Under the pieces are notes generated by a model. The model saw nothing but the letters and a program-made list of their open reading frames with translations, was not told the origin of the DNA and searched no databases. The position numbers were made by a program, and so were the translations under genes. Of a DNA stretch of 64,000 nt, positions 51,569 to 59,991 are shown one piece after another. The DNA comes from JANXYW01 sp031400455 (lineage in GTDB: Bacteria; Chloroflexota; Dehalococcoidia; DSTF01; JACRBR01). Numbering within the stretch: the stretch's first letter is position 1; each line of letters opens with the position of its first letter. Where the stretch lies: the NCBI GenBank assembly GCA_031400455.1, contig JANNPX010000038.1, forward strand, positions 29,832 through 93,831. Direction: 5' to 3'.

Positions 51569-52066
51569 CTAGAACACGAGCTTGTGACGCTCGATGATCG
51601 GTTGTGTTCGCTCGAAGTCTCCTTCGACTCCATACCGACCCGCGATGTCGGTCATCTTATCCGGATCGAGCGCGTCACCGAGTGTGTGCATCTCGCGAAA
51701 CGACTCTTCAAATCCTCCCGGCGAGATGATCTCGAGTACGCGCGCAGGTACATCACCAGCGTTCCAGAACGTGTGCCACTGGTTGCGCGGCTTCCAGATG
51801 AGGTCGCCCACTTCGCCGACTACCTCATCATCACCGAGCATCGCGCCGATCCGTCCTTCGAGTACGAAACTCCACTCGTCTTCGCGCGTGTGGATATGCA
51901 TCGGAGCGGCCAACGCTCGCGGCGGGAACAAATGCTGGAGGATCGAAAAGCGGCCCTCGACATCGGCGCCGTCGATCATGAAACGGTCGCGGACTGCCTC
52001 GATGGCGCCCAAGACTTCCCCCGCACTCGCTCGGAGTACGCGTGCCCGGGGTTCGTTGTCAGCCAT
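51569..52066 (-). CDS. Cupin-domain protein
   Basis: 165 aa from ATG 52066, six bases after GGAGG. One cupin barrel: APMHIHTREDEWSFVLEGRI is motif 1 (HxH then E), and GDLIWKPRNQWHTFWNAG is motif 2 with the final His. All four metal ligands are therefore present. The C-terminal ~50 residues (PGGFEESFREMHTLGDAL) are typical of small-molecule-handling cupins such as quercetinase-like or phosphomannose-isomerase-like proteins. Single gene; substrate unknown. Confidence 0.85.
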   Translation of the reverse strand: MADNEPRARVLRASAGEVLGAIEAVRDRFMIDGADVEGRFSILQHLFPPRALAAPMHIHTREDEWSFVLEGRIGAMLGDDEVVGEVGDLIWKPRNQWHTFWNAGDVPARVLEIISPGGFEESFREMHTLGDALDPDKMTDIAGRYGVEGDFERTQPIIERHKLVF

Positions 52067-52288
52067 GATCATCCTCCACGTGCGATGCGCGTTCCGTTCC
52101 GCATCGTAGCATCGATCTTGCCGACGGGGCCATCTCAATCAACCGTAGCGCCCCGGAACGCCTAACGGCAGCTTTGGAAAGGTCACCAACAATCAGAAAC
52201 TCGGCTCGGCAACAAGAACGCGAAGACTAATCAAAGACCTCTCGGTCTCAACCCTTCGTGCCCTTCGTGTCTTAGCGGTTCGCCGCGG

Positions 52289-53644
52289 CTACACGCGCTG
52301 CAGGAGCAGCAGCGCGACGCCGTTGGCGGCGTTCGGGTTCACGCGAGTGATGCGCGTGCCCGGCCAGGCGCCCGGCGACGGGTCGGAGACCAGCACGCCC
52401 TTCGCGCGCAGGTCGCGCACCGCCGCTTCGAGGTCGTCGACCTCGATCGTGATCGAGAACATGCCGGGGCCGCGGTCGGCGATCGCCTGCGCAATGCGCC
52501 CGTCCGGCGTGAGCGATGCCACCAGCTCGATGAATGTGTTTCCGGCGGGCAGCTTCGCCATGCGGAAGCCCGCCGCGTCGACCGCCGCCGTATCGCTCAC
52601 CGTCAGCCCAAGCGTCGCGGCCCATTTCGCGGCCGTCGCCTCGAGGTCGGTCGTCGCCATCACGACGTGGTCGAGCCCCAGCGCCGTGAACGCGCGCGCC
52701 TGCGGTGCGTTGTCGAACGCCTCGCCGTGCGCCTCGCGCGACTCCGGCCGGAACGACTCCGGCGTGTGCTCGATGAGCAGCGTCGCCACGCCGTGTGCCT
52801 GCGGCCCCTTCACCGTCGCGATGAGCGTGCCCGGCTTGATGCCCGGCCGCGGACCGGACGTCTCGATGCCCGCCGCCGCCAGCCGCGCGCACGTCGCCTC
52901 GATGCTGTCGACGCCCCAGGCGATGCCCCACATACGGTCCGGCTTGCCGACGCCTTCCTTGCTCTGCGTCGCGCCGCCGCTGATCTCGATCGTGATGTCC
53001 GCGAGCCGGAAGAAGAGGATGCGCGTGTTGCGTTCCGGGAACGTGCGGTCCAGCGCCAGCCGCGCGCCGATCACGTCGCCCCACACCCGCCGCGACGCCT
53101 CCATATCGGCCGAGAGCACCACCGCGTGGTCCATCCGCTTCACGAACGCACCCGCAGGAGCATCCGCGAGCGGCGCAGCCACAGGCAGAGCATCTGCCGG
53201 AGACTTGTGCTCGATGAAGAAGACCCGGGCGCCATTCGACGCCTTCAGCGGCACCTGCGCGTTGCGCCACTGCCGGCGTTCGCCCGAGATCTGGTCGATG
53301 CCGTCGCCGTCCGACGGGTCCAGCACTTCCAGGCCGTTGTCGCGCAGATCGCGTACGGCGCCGTTGACGTCGGTGCACCCGAGCGCGAGCGCGTAAAGGC
53401 CCTCGCCGGGGCCATCGAGAAAGCGCTTGAGCTCGCCCGCCCAGCGCTTGTCGCCCTTGCCGGCGCCCAGCGACAGCAGCTCGATGTACGTGTTGTCGAT
53501 GCGGAACAGCGTGTTCTTGGTGCCGTACTTCGGGTGCTCGCCGCGCCACGACGGCTCGCGACCGAGCAGCGCTGTGTAGTCGGCAGTGGCGGCATCCAGA
53601 TCCTGCACGGCAATGACGACGTGGTCGAGCGTGAAGTCGGACAT
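52289..53644 (-). CDS. Protein with three VOC (glyoxalase-fold) modules
   Basis: 451 aa. Three modules in a row: FTLDHVVIAVQDLDAATADY (from ~4), MDHAVVLSADMEASRRVWGD (from ~168) and LDHVVMATTDLEATAAKWAA (from ~322). The first and third openings are alike, so they arose by duplication. VOC enzymes usually pair two beta-alpha-beta-beta-beta units per site; this length gives room for three single-chain modules. It overlaps the methylmalonyl-CoA epimerase stop by one base (TGATG), so the two are translationally coupled. It may work on a CoA ester or aromatic compound; substrate unknown. Confidence 0.85.
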   Translation of the reverse strand: MSDFTLDHVVIAVQDLDAATADYTALLGREPSWRGEHPKYGTKNTLFRIDNTYIELLSLGAGKGDKRWAGELKRFLDGPGEGLYALALGCTDVNGAVRDLRDNGLEVLDPSDGDGIDQISGERRQWRNAQVPLKASNGARVFFIEHKSPADALPVAAPLADAPAGAFVKRMDHAVVLSADMEASRRVWGDVIGARLALDRTFPERNTRILFFRLADITIEISGGATQSKEGVGKPDRMWGIAWGVDSIEATCARLAAAGIETSGPRPGIKPGTLIATVKGPQAHGVATLLIEHTPESFRPESREAHGEAFDNAPQARAFTALGLDHVVMATTDLEATAAKWAATLGLTVSDTAAVDAAGFRMAKLPAGNTFIELVASLTPDGRIAQAIADRGPGMFSITIEVDDLEAAVRDLRAKGVLVSDPSPGAWPGTRITRVNPNAANGVALLLLQRV

Positions 53645-54069
53645 CAGGCGTGCTCCGCAACGGCGTCATCGTCGAGCGGCTGGCACAGCTCGACAAGCGC
53701 GCCGTCCAGCGCGGTCGGGTGCAAGAAGCAGATCCGCCCTGCGAGCCCGATGCGCGTCGTCTGGTCGATCATATCGGTGCCACGCGTTTTCAGGTCGGTC
53801 AGGTCGCGCTCGACGTCATCAACTTCGAAGCAGACGTGGTGCAGACCCTCGCCCTTCTTCTCCAGGTACCGCGCAACGCCGTTGTCCGTGACGATCGGCT
53901 CCAGCAGCTCGATCTCGGTGTCGCCGAGCGTCAGCAGCGCCGCCTTGACGCCCTGCTCCTGGATCACCTCAAGCTTGTGAACCGGAAGCCCCAGCATGTC
54001 GCGATAGAAGCGCATCGCCTGCTCCATATCGCGCACGACCACACCCACATGGTGCACTTTCTTGATCAT
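53644..54069 (-). CDS. mce: Methylmalonyl-CoA epimerase
   Basis: 141 aa, the family's usual size. MIKKVHHVGVVVRDMEQAMR, then LGDTEIELLEPI, EGLHHVCFEVDDVERDL, and ALDGALVELCQP supply the His/Gln/His/Glu metal and catalytic set of MCE. It interconverts (2R)- and (2S)-methylmalonyl-CoA ahead of the B12-dependent mutase. The mutase small subunit and meaB are ~2.8 kb away on the same strand. A close VOC relative is coupled behind it. Confidence 0.9.
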   Translation of the reverse strand: MIKKVHHVGVVVRDMEQAMRFYRDMLGLPVHKLEVIQEQGVKAALLTLGDTEIELLEPIVTDNGVARYLEKKGEGLHHVCFEVDDVERDLTDLKTRGTDMIDQTTRIGLAGRICFLHPTALDGALVELCQPLDDDAVAEHA

Positions 54070-54132
54070 GCGGCGAGTGTACGAGATCGCAACTTCGAGG
54101 CACAGAGACGGCAGCAGCGGTCGGGCGCCCGG

Positions 54133-54591
54133 TCAGGACGTGGCCTTCGCGGCGAACTCCTTGATCTCGGGCAGATGCTCGCGATAGTGGCCGTAGCCGC
54201 TGGTCTCGATCAGACGGTTGACTGTCTTGCCTTCGCCATAGCGGTCAGCGCCGATGGCCTCCGCGGCACGCTTGTAGGTGGCGAACGACTGCTGGAAATC
54301 GGCGACGACGGTCGTCGCGTTCTGGGTGCGCATCGCGGCGGCGAAGCGCGCGTTCCATCCATCGGCGTCGCTGTAGTCCACGCCCTCCGCCGTCGGCTTC
54401 TCGCCACGCGCCATGCGCTCCATCGCGCCGGTCATCTGGTGCTGCCAGCCCGCAATGTGCGCGAGGACATCCTTCACGCTCCATGTGCCGTAGAAGACCT
54501 TGCCCATCGCTCGCTCGTCAAGGCCCTTTACGGCCGCAAGCAACTCGTCGTAGCCAGTCTGAAGTTCGGTGAGCGTCGAAGTCTTATCCAT
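54133..54591 (-). CDS. DinB-family protein
   Basis: 152 aa from ATG 54591, which has CAGGAGGA upstream. Four-helix DinB/YfiT fold: ELQTGYDELLAAVKGLDERA, WSVKDVLAHIAGWQHQMTGA with the first metal His, and the last helix SGYGHYREHLPEIKEF with the HxxxH pair. Complete His set for metal binding. Roles in this family include thiol-dependent transfer and stress response. Confidence 0.85.
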   Translation of the reverse strand: MDKTSTLTELQTGYDELLAAVKGLDERAMGKVFYGTWSVKDVLAHIAGWQHQMTGAMERMARGEKPTAEGVDYSDADGWNARFAAAMRTQNATTVVADFQQSFATYKRAAEAIGADRYGEGKTVNRLIETSGYGHYREHLPEIKEFAAKATS

Positions 54592-54685
54592 CGCGATCCT
54601 CCTGCGTCTTGCGCTCGTCGAGTGCGAGTGCGTGGCGCGATTGTACCGCCGGTTCGGCGCCAGAGGAACACGTTGCGGAGCGGGA

Positions 54686-55978
54686 CTAAGCTGCGAGCCG
54701 CAGATGATTGGCGCTCTCGGACGGCTGGACGCGTTGCGCCATCTCGACATCGAGCGTCGCGAGGACGTTCGTCGCATAAAGGTCGACGAACGCCGCGACG
54801 ACCGCCGGGTCGAGGTGCGTGCCGGACATGCGGCGGATCTCCGCGATCGCCTCTCCCGGCGGCCACGCGTGCTTGTACGGCCGCTCGCTGATCAGCGCAT
54901 CATAGACATCGCAGACCGCGACGATGCGCGCCGCCAGCGGAATGTCTTCGCCGGCCAGCCCATCCGGATAGCCGGTGCCGTCCCAGCGCTCATGGTGAGC
55001 GCGCGCCACCTCGCGTGCCGCTCGGAACTCGTCGTTCTCCGACAGCAGATCGTCGGCCCACACCGTGTGCTTTTCGATCTCGCGACGCTCTTCGGGCGTC
55101 AGTGGACCGGGCTTCTTGAGGATGGCGTCCGGCACGTTGGCCTTTCCGACATCGTGGATCATGCCGGCATACGCCACCTCGCTGGCCTGCGCCGCCTCCA
55201 GCCCCAGGCGCAGCGCCAGCGCGCGCGAGTAATGTTGGATGTGCTGCAGGTGCACCCCCGCGTCCGTATCGCGGGCCTCGACGATCTGCGCGAGCATCTG
55301 CAGCGTCTCGCGCGTCTTCTGCTCCAGGTTCTGGCGCCGCTTACGCAGTTCGGCGGAGAGCGAGATCCCGACGAAGCCCGTCAGCACAAAGAAGACCAGC
55401 CGCATGGGCAGTTGCTCGCGGAAGTACGAATCGCCCGAATAGAACGCCAGCGACGCAAAGACAAACAGACTCGTCCACAACGTCGTAAACAGCAGCGACC
55501 CAATCGGCCCGTAGTAGAGGCTGCTCGACACGATCAGCGTGATGTAGATCAGCCACAGATCCGATTCGTAGCCCGCTTGCCCCATACGCATGAAGACGAA
55601 AACGGATGCCGCGATGATCGTGCTGTTGTCGAGAAGGAGCGCCGTGGCGCGCATTAAGTGCATGCGCCGCTTGGCGATCAGGTAGCCGAGGAAGAAGTTG
55701 TAGGCCACGGCGATACCGCAGGCGCGGATGACGCCATCGCGGCCAGGCAGGGTGGAGCTAGGGAGCACGACCGCCAGCATCACGGCGATCGCAATCGCCG
55801 GGCGTACCATGAGATAGTTCCGGTCAAACGCGACATCACCCGTATCGAGGAAGCTTTCCACGCGGGCCCGTAGGCGCGAAAACGTCGTCCGCTCCGGCCC
55901 CAGGCGCGCGGCCGTGCGGAAGGCAGCATCGAATCCGGCGTTACCCACACCCATGAGGAAATGGTCGGTATGCGCCAT
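54686..55978 (-). CDS. Membrane HD-GYP domain protein, probable c-di-GMP phosphodiesterase
   Basis: 430 aa from ATG 55978. Residues ~65-220 hold about five or six transmembrane helices of an unclassified sensor region. A short coiled coil (ELRKRRQNLEQKTRETLQML) leads to the HD-GYP domain: EARDTDAGVHLQHIQHYS, MIHDVGKANVPDAILKKPG (HD), HHERWDGTGYPDGLAGEDIP (GYP) and DVYDALISERPYK. The metal and catalytic residues are complete. It would break down c-di-GMP in response to a membrane signal. It lies 95 bases upstream of the dinB gene and 2.3 kb from the Flp pilin gene. An HD-GYP of another specificity (cGAMP) is possible. Confidence 0.9.
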   Translation of the reverse strand: MAHTDHFLMGVGNAGFDAAFRTAARLGPERTTFSRLRARVESFLDTGDVAFDRNYLMVRPAIAIAVMLAVVLPSSTLPGRDGVIRACGIAVAYNFFLGYLIAKRRMHLMRATALLLDNSTIIAASVFVFMRMGQAGYESDLWLIYITLIVSSSLYYGPIGSLLFTTLWTSLFVFASLAFYSGDSYFREQLPMRLVFFVLTGFVGISLSAELRKRRQNLEQKTRETLQMLAQIVEARDTDAGVHLQHIQHYSRALALRLGLEAAQASEVAYAGMIHDVGKANVPDAILKKPGPLTPEERREIEKHTVWADDLLSENDEFRAAREVARAHHERWDGTGYPDGLAGEDIPLAARIVAVCDVYDALISERPYKHAWPPGEAIAEIRRMSGTHLDPAVVAAFVDLYATNVLATLDVEMAQRVQPSESANHLRLAA

Positions 55979-56140
55979 CCGAAGTTTATTGATGGGGGCC
56001 GTGCGGACTATCGGTATCTGAAACCGCCTTGACGCCGTTTCGGGGGGGTAGCTACGATGCACCGCCCCTCACGCCGTCGGAGCGAGGGGATGCCGTCGCG
56101 CCCGGCCGACGCCGACAACAGATCGCATAGGATGAGACAC

Positions 56141-56217
56141 GGGCGATTGGCTCAGTTGGTTAGAGCGTCTCGCTTACACCGAGAAGGTCGCAGGTTCGAG
56201 TCCTGCATCGCCCACCA
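56141..56217 (+). tRNA. tRNA-Val(TAC)
   Basis: Full cloverleaf: acceptor stem GGGCGAT pairs with ATCGCCC, discriminator A and CCA encoded at 56214-56217. D-arm GCTCAGTTGGTTAGAGC. Anticodon loop CTTACAC gives anticodon TAC, which reads GTA and other valine codons. T-arm CGCAGGTTCGAGTCCTGCA has the normal TTCGA. It is transcribed opposite to the genes on both sides and looks independent. Confidence 0.96.
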
Positions 56218-56264
56218 TCACCCCTTCCGCGCATCTGCGTTGGGCACCCTCAGGCGGCGCAACG

Positions 56265-57902
56265 TCATTGGGACACGCGGTAGATGGTCGCCCCCGAGCC
56301 TTCAAAGACCAGCGCGAAGCGTGGGTCACGAGCGAGCGCCAGGCGGATCGACAGGCAGCACGGTGCGGTTTCGAAGTGCGGGATCCGCGGAGCGATGTGC
56401 GTAATGTATACGTAGTCTGGCTGCTTCCCCGTCGCAGCTGACCAGGCGTACAGGCAATCTCCATCCGCCAGCGCGCAGTCCTGGAGCGTCACGTACTGGT
56501 TCTGCCGCGGGTGGAACTGGCCGGACACCCACTCCCACCCTTGCACCGTCGCGAGACTCTCGCGCCCGCTGAGCACCGGGAACCATTCGGATGTCCGATC
56601 GACGGCCCACCCGTCGCCAGTGATGACGGCGAAACGGCTGCCGGCAGGCGTATTCAGTCCCGCCCACGACATCGCGTCTCGCTCGTCCGGCGTCAGTCCC
56701 GTCAGCAGCTTCGGCGACGTGATAAAGGCAGAGAGAATCACGTAACACACCACGACGATCGCGATCGCGCCGGGCAGGACCGCCGGGGGCAGGGCGGCGC
56801 GGGGCGAGTCGCCGCGAGAGCGCTGCGCCACCATCGGAAGCAGCGCGTCGTGGAAACCGACCGCCGCCAGCAAAGCAAGCGGCATCGTTGAACTCGTCGG
56901 GAATGCGCGCGGATCGAGCACAGCGACGGCAGCGAGCCACACCGGCAACAGATACTGCCTGCGAACGAGGGACGTCACAATTCCAAGCAGTCCGAGGGAG
57001 CCCATGATCGCAAAGAGCGGCTCAGTTGCCACGTTGTACTGCAGGAGGAGGATCGGGCCTGCAGCGGGGAAACTGCCAGAATCGAGCGCCGAGCGAAACG
57101 GCGCGAACCCGTGATGGCCGATGACCGTCGCCCACCACGGCGCGGACAGCGCGGCCGCCCCGAATGCGACGCTCAGGGAGCAGATGACGCCCGCGCGGTG
57201 CCGGCCATGCGCGGCGAGGAACAGCACGCTGCTGAAGGCCGCGAGCCAGGCCATCTCCAGATGGCTCGTGAGCACCAACGCTGCCAGCCCACTCACGACG
57301 GGAATGCGCCAGTATGTCCGGCGCGTGTACATCTCGTGCGCTTGCCAGATCGTGAGAACGGCGAACACGAATCCGAACGACCGCGTCAACCCACCGCCCA
57401 TGATCATCCACACGAACGTAGGACCCAGCATGGCGAAGAAGAGCGTGGCCGTAAGCGCCGCGGCCCGGGTGCGCATCTGCGCGCGCGCTAGCGGCGCGAA
57501 TGCAGCAACGATGAGCGTGCTGCCGGCGAGCGGCATCCATCTCAGTGCGCCGAGCAGGCCCATGGGGGTGAGCCGATCCAGCACGCCCGCGGCATACATC
57601 ATGAGAGGCGGGTAACCGAACGGGATCTGCGCGTTGTCGAACGATGTGAACGCGGGCAACGCGTAGCCGTTGTTCTGGATGTCCCGCGCCATCGTGTAGA
57701 ACATAGCGCCGTCGTTCAGCGGGAAGTCAGACCGCAACGTGTAGCTGAGGCGCAGGACGAACGCCAGCACCAGCACCCCTGCGACCGCTGCCATGTACCG
57801 GGCTCGTGAGAGATCGGCGGCATCGTCGATCGGGTGGTCGTTCGGCACGACCTGGAGCGGCGGGCGCGAAGGAGCCTTCGTGGTGCGTTGGCGCAGATAC
57901 AC
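56265..57902 (-). CDS. Polytopic membrane protein, GT-C glycosyltransferase-like
   Basis: 545 aa with about 11 predicted helices. The first outer loop, SDFPLNDGAMFYTMARDIQN, has the ND pair and position expected for a GT-C catalytic loop, and GYPPLMMYAAGVLDRL follows in the place of the second loop. The C-terminal ~150 residues after the last helix are a soluble extracytoplasmic domain with GWEWVSGQFHPRQNQYV. Probably transfers a sugar from a polyprenyl-phosphate donor to an outside acceptor, but specific family membership is not clear. It differs from the 21760 glycosyltransferase. Confidence 0.65.
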   Translation of the reverse strand: MYLRQRTTKAPSRPPLQVVPNDHPIDDAADLSRARYMAAVAGVLVLAFVLRLSYTLRSDFPLNDGAMFYTMARDIQNNGYALPAFTSFDNAQIPFGYPPLMMYAAGVLDRLTPMGLLGALRWMPLAGSTLIVAAFAPLARAQMRTRAAALTATLFFAMLGPTFVWMIMGGGLTRSFGFVFAVLTIWQAHEMYTRRTYWRIPVVSGLAALVLTSHLEMAWLAAFSSVLFLAAHGRHRAGVICSLSVAFGAAALSAPWWATVIGHHGFAPFRSALDSGSFPAAGPILLLQYNVATEPLFAIMGSLGLLGIVTSLVRRQYLLPVWLAAVAVLDPRAFPTSSTMPLALLAAVGFHDALLPMVAQRSRGDSPRAALPPAVLPGAIAIVVVCYVILSAFITSPKLLTGLTPDERDAMSWAGLNTPAGSRFAVITGDGWAVDRTSEWFPVLSGRESLATVQGWEWVSGQFHPRQNQYVTLQDCALADGDCLYAWSAATGKQPDYVYITHIAPRIPHFETAPCCLSIRLALARDPRFALVFEGSGATIYRVSQ

Positions 57903-57989
57903 GTGAGAAGCCTCCCAAGCAATATCGGCGTGGTACGCAGCCGAACGCAGACGGGCAATCCCCAGAGTCGCGCCGTTTGGCGGACGCCA

Positions 57990-58017
57990 TTGGCAGTTGT
58001 AAAGAAACCCTTAAAAG
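57990..58017 (+). promoter_or_regulatory. Putative promoter of the pilin leader
   Basis: TTGGCA at 57990-57995 and TAAAAG at 58012-58017 with 16 bases between, in the most AT-rich part of the gap ahead of the structured leader. Weak by itself; its location fits a start near 58024. Confidence 0.35.
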
Positions 58018-58247
58018 ATCACGAGAATCTGACGGGGAAACCCCTACGGGTGGCCCCTTACCCGGCCGAAACTCTCAGTGCGACGGACAGAGGCTCAACC
58101 CGGAAGCGTCCGGGATGGGAATTCGAACTGACGTGGCACCGCTCGCCGTACCGAGGGCCGAGCGGTCAGGGCGACCTCCACCAGGTGGCGGCGCATACAA
58201 CGGGCTCGGCAGCCCTCGGACGAGCGATGGCAGTAATGTAAGGGGGA
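58018..58247 (+). ncRNA. Long structured leader of the Flp pilin gene, possible riboswitch
   Basis: About 230 bases with a dense set of hairpins: GGGG-AAA-CCCC (58034-58044), CGGGT...ACCCG (58047-58064), CCCGGA-AGCG-TCCGGG (58099-58114) and ACCGCTCG...CGAGCGGT (58138-58168). Between the second and third hairpins the sequence GCCGAAACTCTCAG (58065-58078) with GGACAGAGGC (58085-58094) resembles the conserved AAACUCUCAG...GGACAGAG tail of glycine riboswitches, but the GGGGCAA core that should come before it is missing. I do not see the c-di-GMP (GEMM) consensus either. The length, stems and position suggest a cis-regulatory RNA of an undefined class. Confidence 0.55.
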
Positions 58248-58493
58248 ATGGATATGGTGAACGAGCTGAGCCTTCGCGCTTGGATGGCCGTTAAGGGCCT
58301 CGCCAACGCGATCGAGTCGAAGTTCCAGGACGAAGAGGGCCAGACGCTGGCCGAGTACGGTCTGATCATGGCCGTTATCGCCGTCGCGGTAGTCGTGGCC
58401 GCCGGCGTCGCGTTCCGGGGTGCCATCATCGGCGCCTTCGACAGCGCGACCGACTGTCTGAGCACGGCGAGCTCCTCGGCGGGCTGCACGTAG
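58248..58493 (+). CDS. Flp-family type IVb pilin
   Basis: 81 aa behind AAGGGGG. Positively charged leader, then EEGQTLAEYGLIMAVIAVAV, the Flp pilin signature: Glu, Tyr and a hydrophobic helix of the mature N-terminus. The prepilin peptidase would cut before the helix, around the Gly of EEG or after it. C-terminal TDCLSTASSSAGC holds two cysteines. It would assemble into Flp/Tad pili for adhesion. No tad assembly genes (tadA, tadB, rcpA) are in the window, so this is an orphan pilin gene. It is followed by a strong terminator, so the leader and pilin form a single-gene transcript. Confidence 0.92.
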   Translation: MDMVNELSLRAWMAVKGLANAIESKFQDEEGQTLAEYGLIMAVIAVAVVVAAGVAFRGAIIGAFDSATDCLSTASSSAGCT

Positions 58494-58516
58494 GATCCGA
58501 CGAAGAGTCGAACGTC

Positions 58517-58546
58517 GAGGGGCGCTCGCTACGGCGAGCGCCCCTC
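58517..58546 (+). terminator. Terminator after the pilin gene
   Basis: Perfect 13-bp stem (GAGGGGCGCTCGC with GCGAGCGCCCCTC) and a TACG tetraloop, followed by TTCG. Strong hairpin with a short T tail; lies 24 bases after the pilin stop. Confidence 0.8.
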
Positions 58547-58635
58547 TTCGCGTCCCCCGCGGTTTGGCGCCCGGCCGCGCGCCCATCGGCGCGTCAATAC
58601 GTGGAATGAACGTGTCTATATAACGGGCAGATTTC

Positions 58636-58664
58636 TTGATCCGCGCCACTGGCTCTCTTACCAT
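58636..58664 (+). promoter_or_regulatory. Putative promoter of the aminotransferase gene
   Basis: TTGATC (58636-58641) and TACCAT (58659-58664) with an ideal 17-base spacer, about 100 bases ahead of the start codon. Confidence 0.45.
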
Positions 58665-58766
58665 GGGGCATCTGTGACGGCAGGCACAATCGATGCGAGC
58701 CGTCTCCCCAACACACTGCGTCGCGCGGGCTGAGGGTTCGCGCTTCGGCGCGAGAAGGAGCCCAGC

Positions 58767-59879
58767 GTGTCTGTCAACCTGCGTATTCCCGGCCCTACCC
58801 CGTGCCCTGACGATGTCCTGCAGGCGATGTCGCGCCAGATGATCAACCACCGCGGACCCGAGTTCGCCGAGATCATGGAGCGGATCACCGCGGGCCTGAA
58901 GACGATGTTCGAGACGAAGAACGACGTCCTCACCCTGACGTCTGCGGGCACGGGCGCCCTCGAAGCAGCCGTTGTGAACACGCTGTCGCCGGGCGACCGC
59001 GCGCTCTGCGTCTCGATCGGCGTCTTCGGCGATCGCTTTGCCGACATCGGCACGACGTACGGCGTCGACGTGCAGAAGCTGTCGTTCGAGCAGGGAACCG
59101 CGGCCGACGCGGCGCAGATCGCCGACGCGCTCAAGAAGGACGCGTCCTTCAAGGCCGTCATGGTTACGCACAACGAGACATCGACAGGCGTGACGAACGA
59201 TCTCGGCGCCATTGCCAAGGCAATCCGCAGTGTGCGGCCGGACATCCTGGTGCTCGTGGATGCGATCAGCAGCCTCGGCTCGGTGCCGCTGCCGATCGAC
59301 GCGTGGGATCTGGATGTCGTCTTCACCGGTTCGCAGAAGGGCTGGATGGTGCCGCCCGGCATGGCCATGGTCTCAGTCAGCAAGCGCGCCTGGGACGCCG
59401 TCGAGCAGGCGCGCATCCCGCGCTACTACTTCGACTACAAGAAGGCGAAGAGCTACCTCGAGAAAGGGCAGACGCCCTGGACGCCGGCCGTGTCCGTCTA
59501 CTTCGCGATGGACGTTGCGATGAAGAAGCTGCTCGTCGAGGGGCTGCCTGCGATCCACGCCCGGCACGCGCGGCTTGGCCAGTTCACGCGAGACGGCGTC
59601 AAGGCGCTCGGCCTCAAACTGCTCGCTGATGAGCGCGTCGCCTCGAACACCGTTACCGCGGTGGTCGTACCGGACGGCGTCGACGGTGGAGCGCTGAACA
59701 AGCTGATGCGCACGGAGTACAACACCGTACTGGCAGGCGGCCAGGGCCCGCTGACCGGCAAGATCTTCCGTATCGGCCACCTCGGCCTGGTTTCGGAAGC
59801 CGATCTGCAGGCTTGCCTCGACGCACTCAAGCTCGCTCTGCCGCGCGTCGGGTTCTCGCCAGTCGCCGCGGCACGCTAA
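58767..59879 (+). CDS. Class V aminotransferase (alanine-glyoxylate / serine-pyruvate type)
   Basis: 370 aa from GTG 58767, which has AAGGAG upstream. PLP type I fold: LRIPGPTPCPDDVLQAMSRQ (the family's N-terminus), TSAGTGALEAAVVNTL, THNETSTGVTNDL, LVDAISSLGSVPLP (Asp for the pyridine N) and FTGSQKGWMVPPG with the PLP lysine. It moves an amino group among alanine, serine, glyoxylate or pyruvate. It is a single-gene unit bounded by terminators on both sides. A phosphoserine-type role is less likely. Confidence 0.92.
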   Translation: MSVNLRIPGPTPCPDDVLQAMSRQMINHRGPEFAEIMERITAGLKTMFETKNDVLTLTSAGTGALEAAVVNTLSPGDRALCVSIGVFGDRFADIGTTYGVDVQKLSFEQGTAADAAQIADALKKDASFKAVMVTHNETSTGVTNDLGAIAKAIRSVRPDILVLVDAISSLGSVPLPIDAWDLDVVFTGSQKGWMVPPGMAMVSVSKRAWDAVEQARIPRYYFDYKKAKSYLEKGQTPWTPAVSVYFAMDVAMKKLLVEGLPAIHARHARLGQFTRDGVKALGLKLLADERVASNTVTAVVVPDGVDGGALNKLMRTEYNTVLAGGQGPLTGKIFRIGHLGLVSEADLQACLDALKLALPRVGFSPVAAAR

Positions 59880-59903
59880 GGGCATCATCTGTCCGAATAC
59901 GGA

Positions 59904-59931
59904 AAGGGCCCGGCTCAAACGCCGGGCCCTT
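59904..59931. terminator. Terminator after the aminotransferase gene
   Basis: 11-bp stem (AAGGGCCCGGC with GCCGGGCCCTT), loop TCAAAC, followed by CTAG. Lies between convergent genes, so it may serve both. Confidence 0.75.
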
Positions 59932-59991
59932 CTAGATCTCCACTGTTGAGCTACTACGACACCATGCTGAGCGCTCCGAAGCACGTCGCTG

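Noticed and set aside
51295..51633. Possible gene in the gap before the cupin gene
   Set aside because: No ribosome site, low-complexity composition and overlap with the cupin gene.
52272..53696. Long minus-strand frame of 474 codons over the triple-VOC gene
   Set aside because: Arg/Ala/Gly-rich shadow in another frame of a well-supported gene. Several other long shadows in this window (for example 3970-5388 and 35547-37208) were rejected for the same reason.
58018..58247. c-di-GMP-I (GEMM) riboswitch ahead of the pilin gene
   Set aside because: Attractive because of the nearby HD-GYP gene, but the conserved GEMM strands could not be found. Reported instead as an unassigned structured leader.
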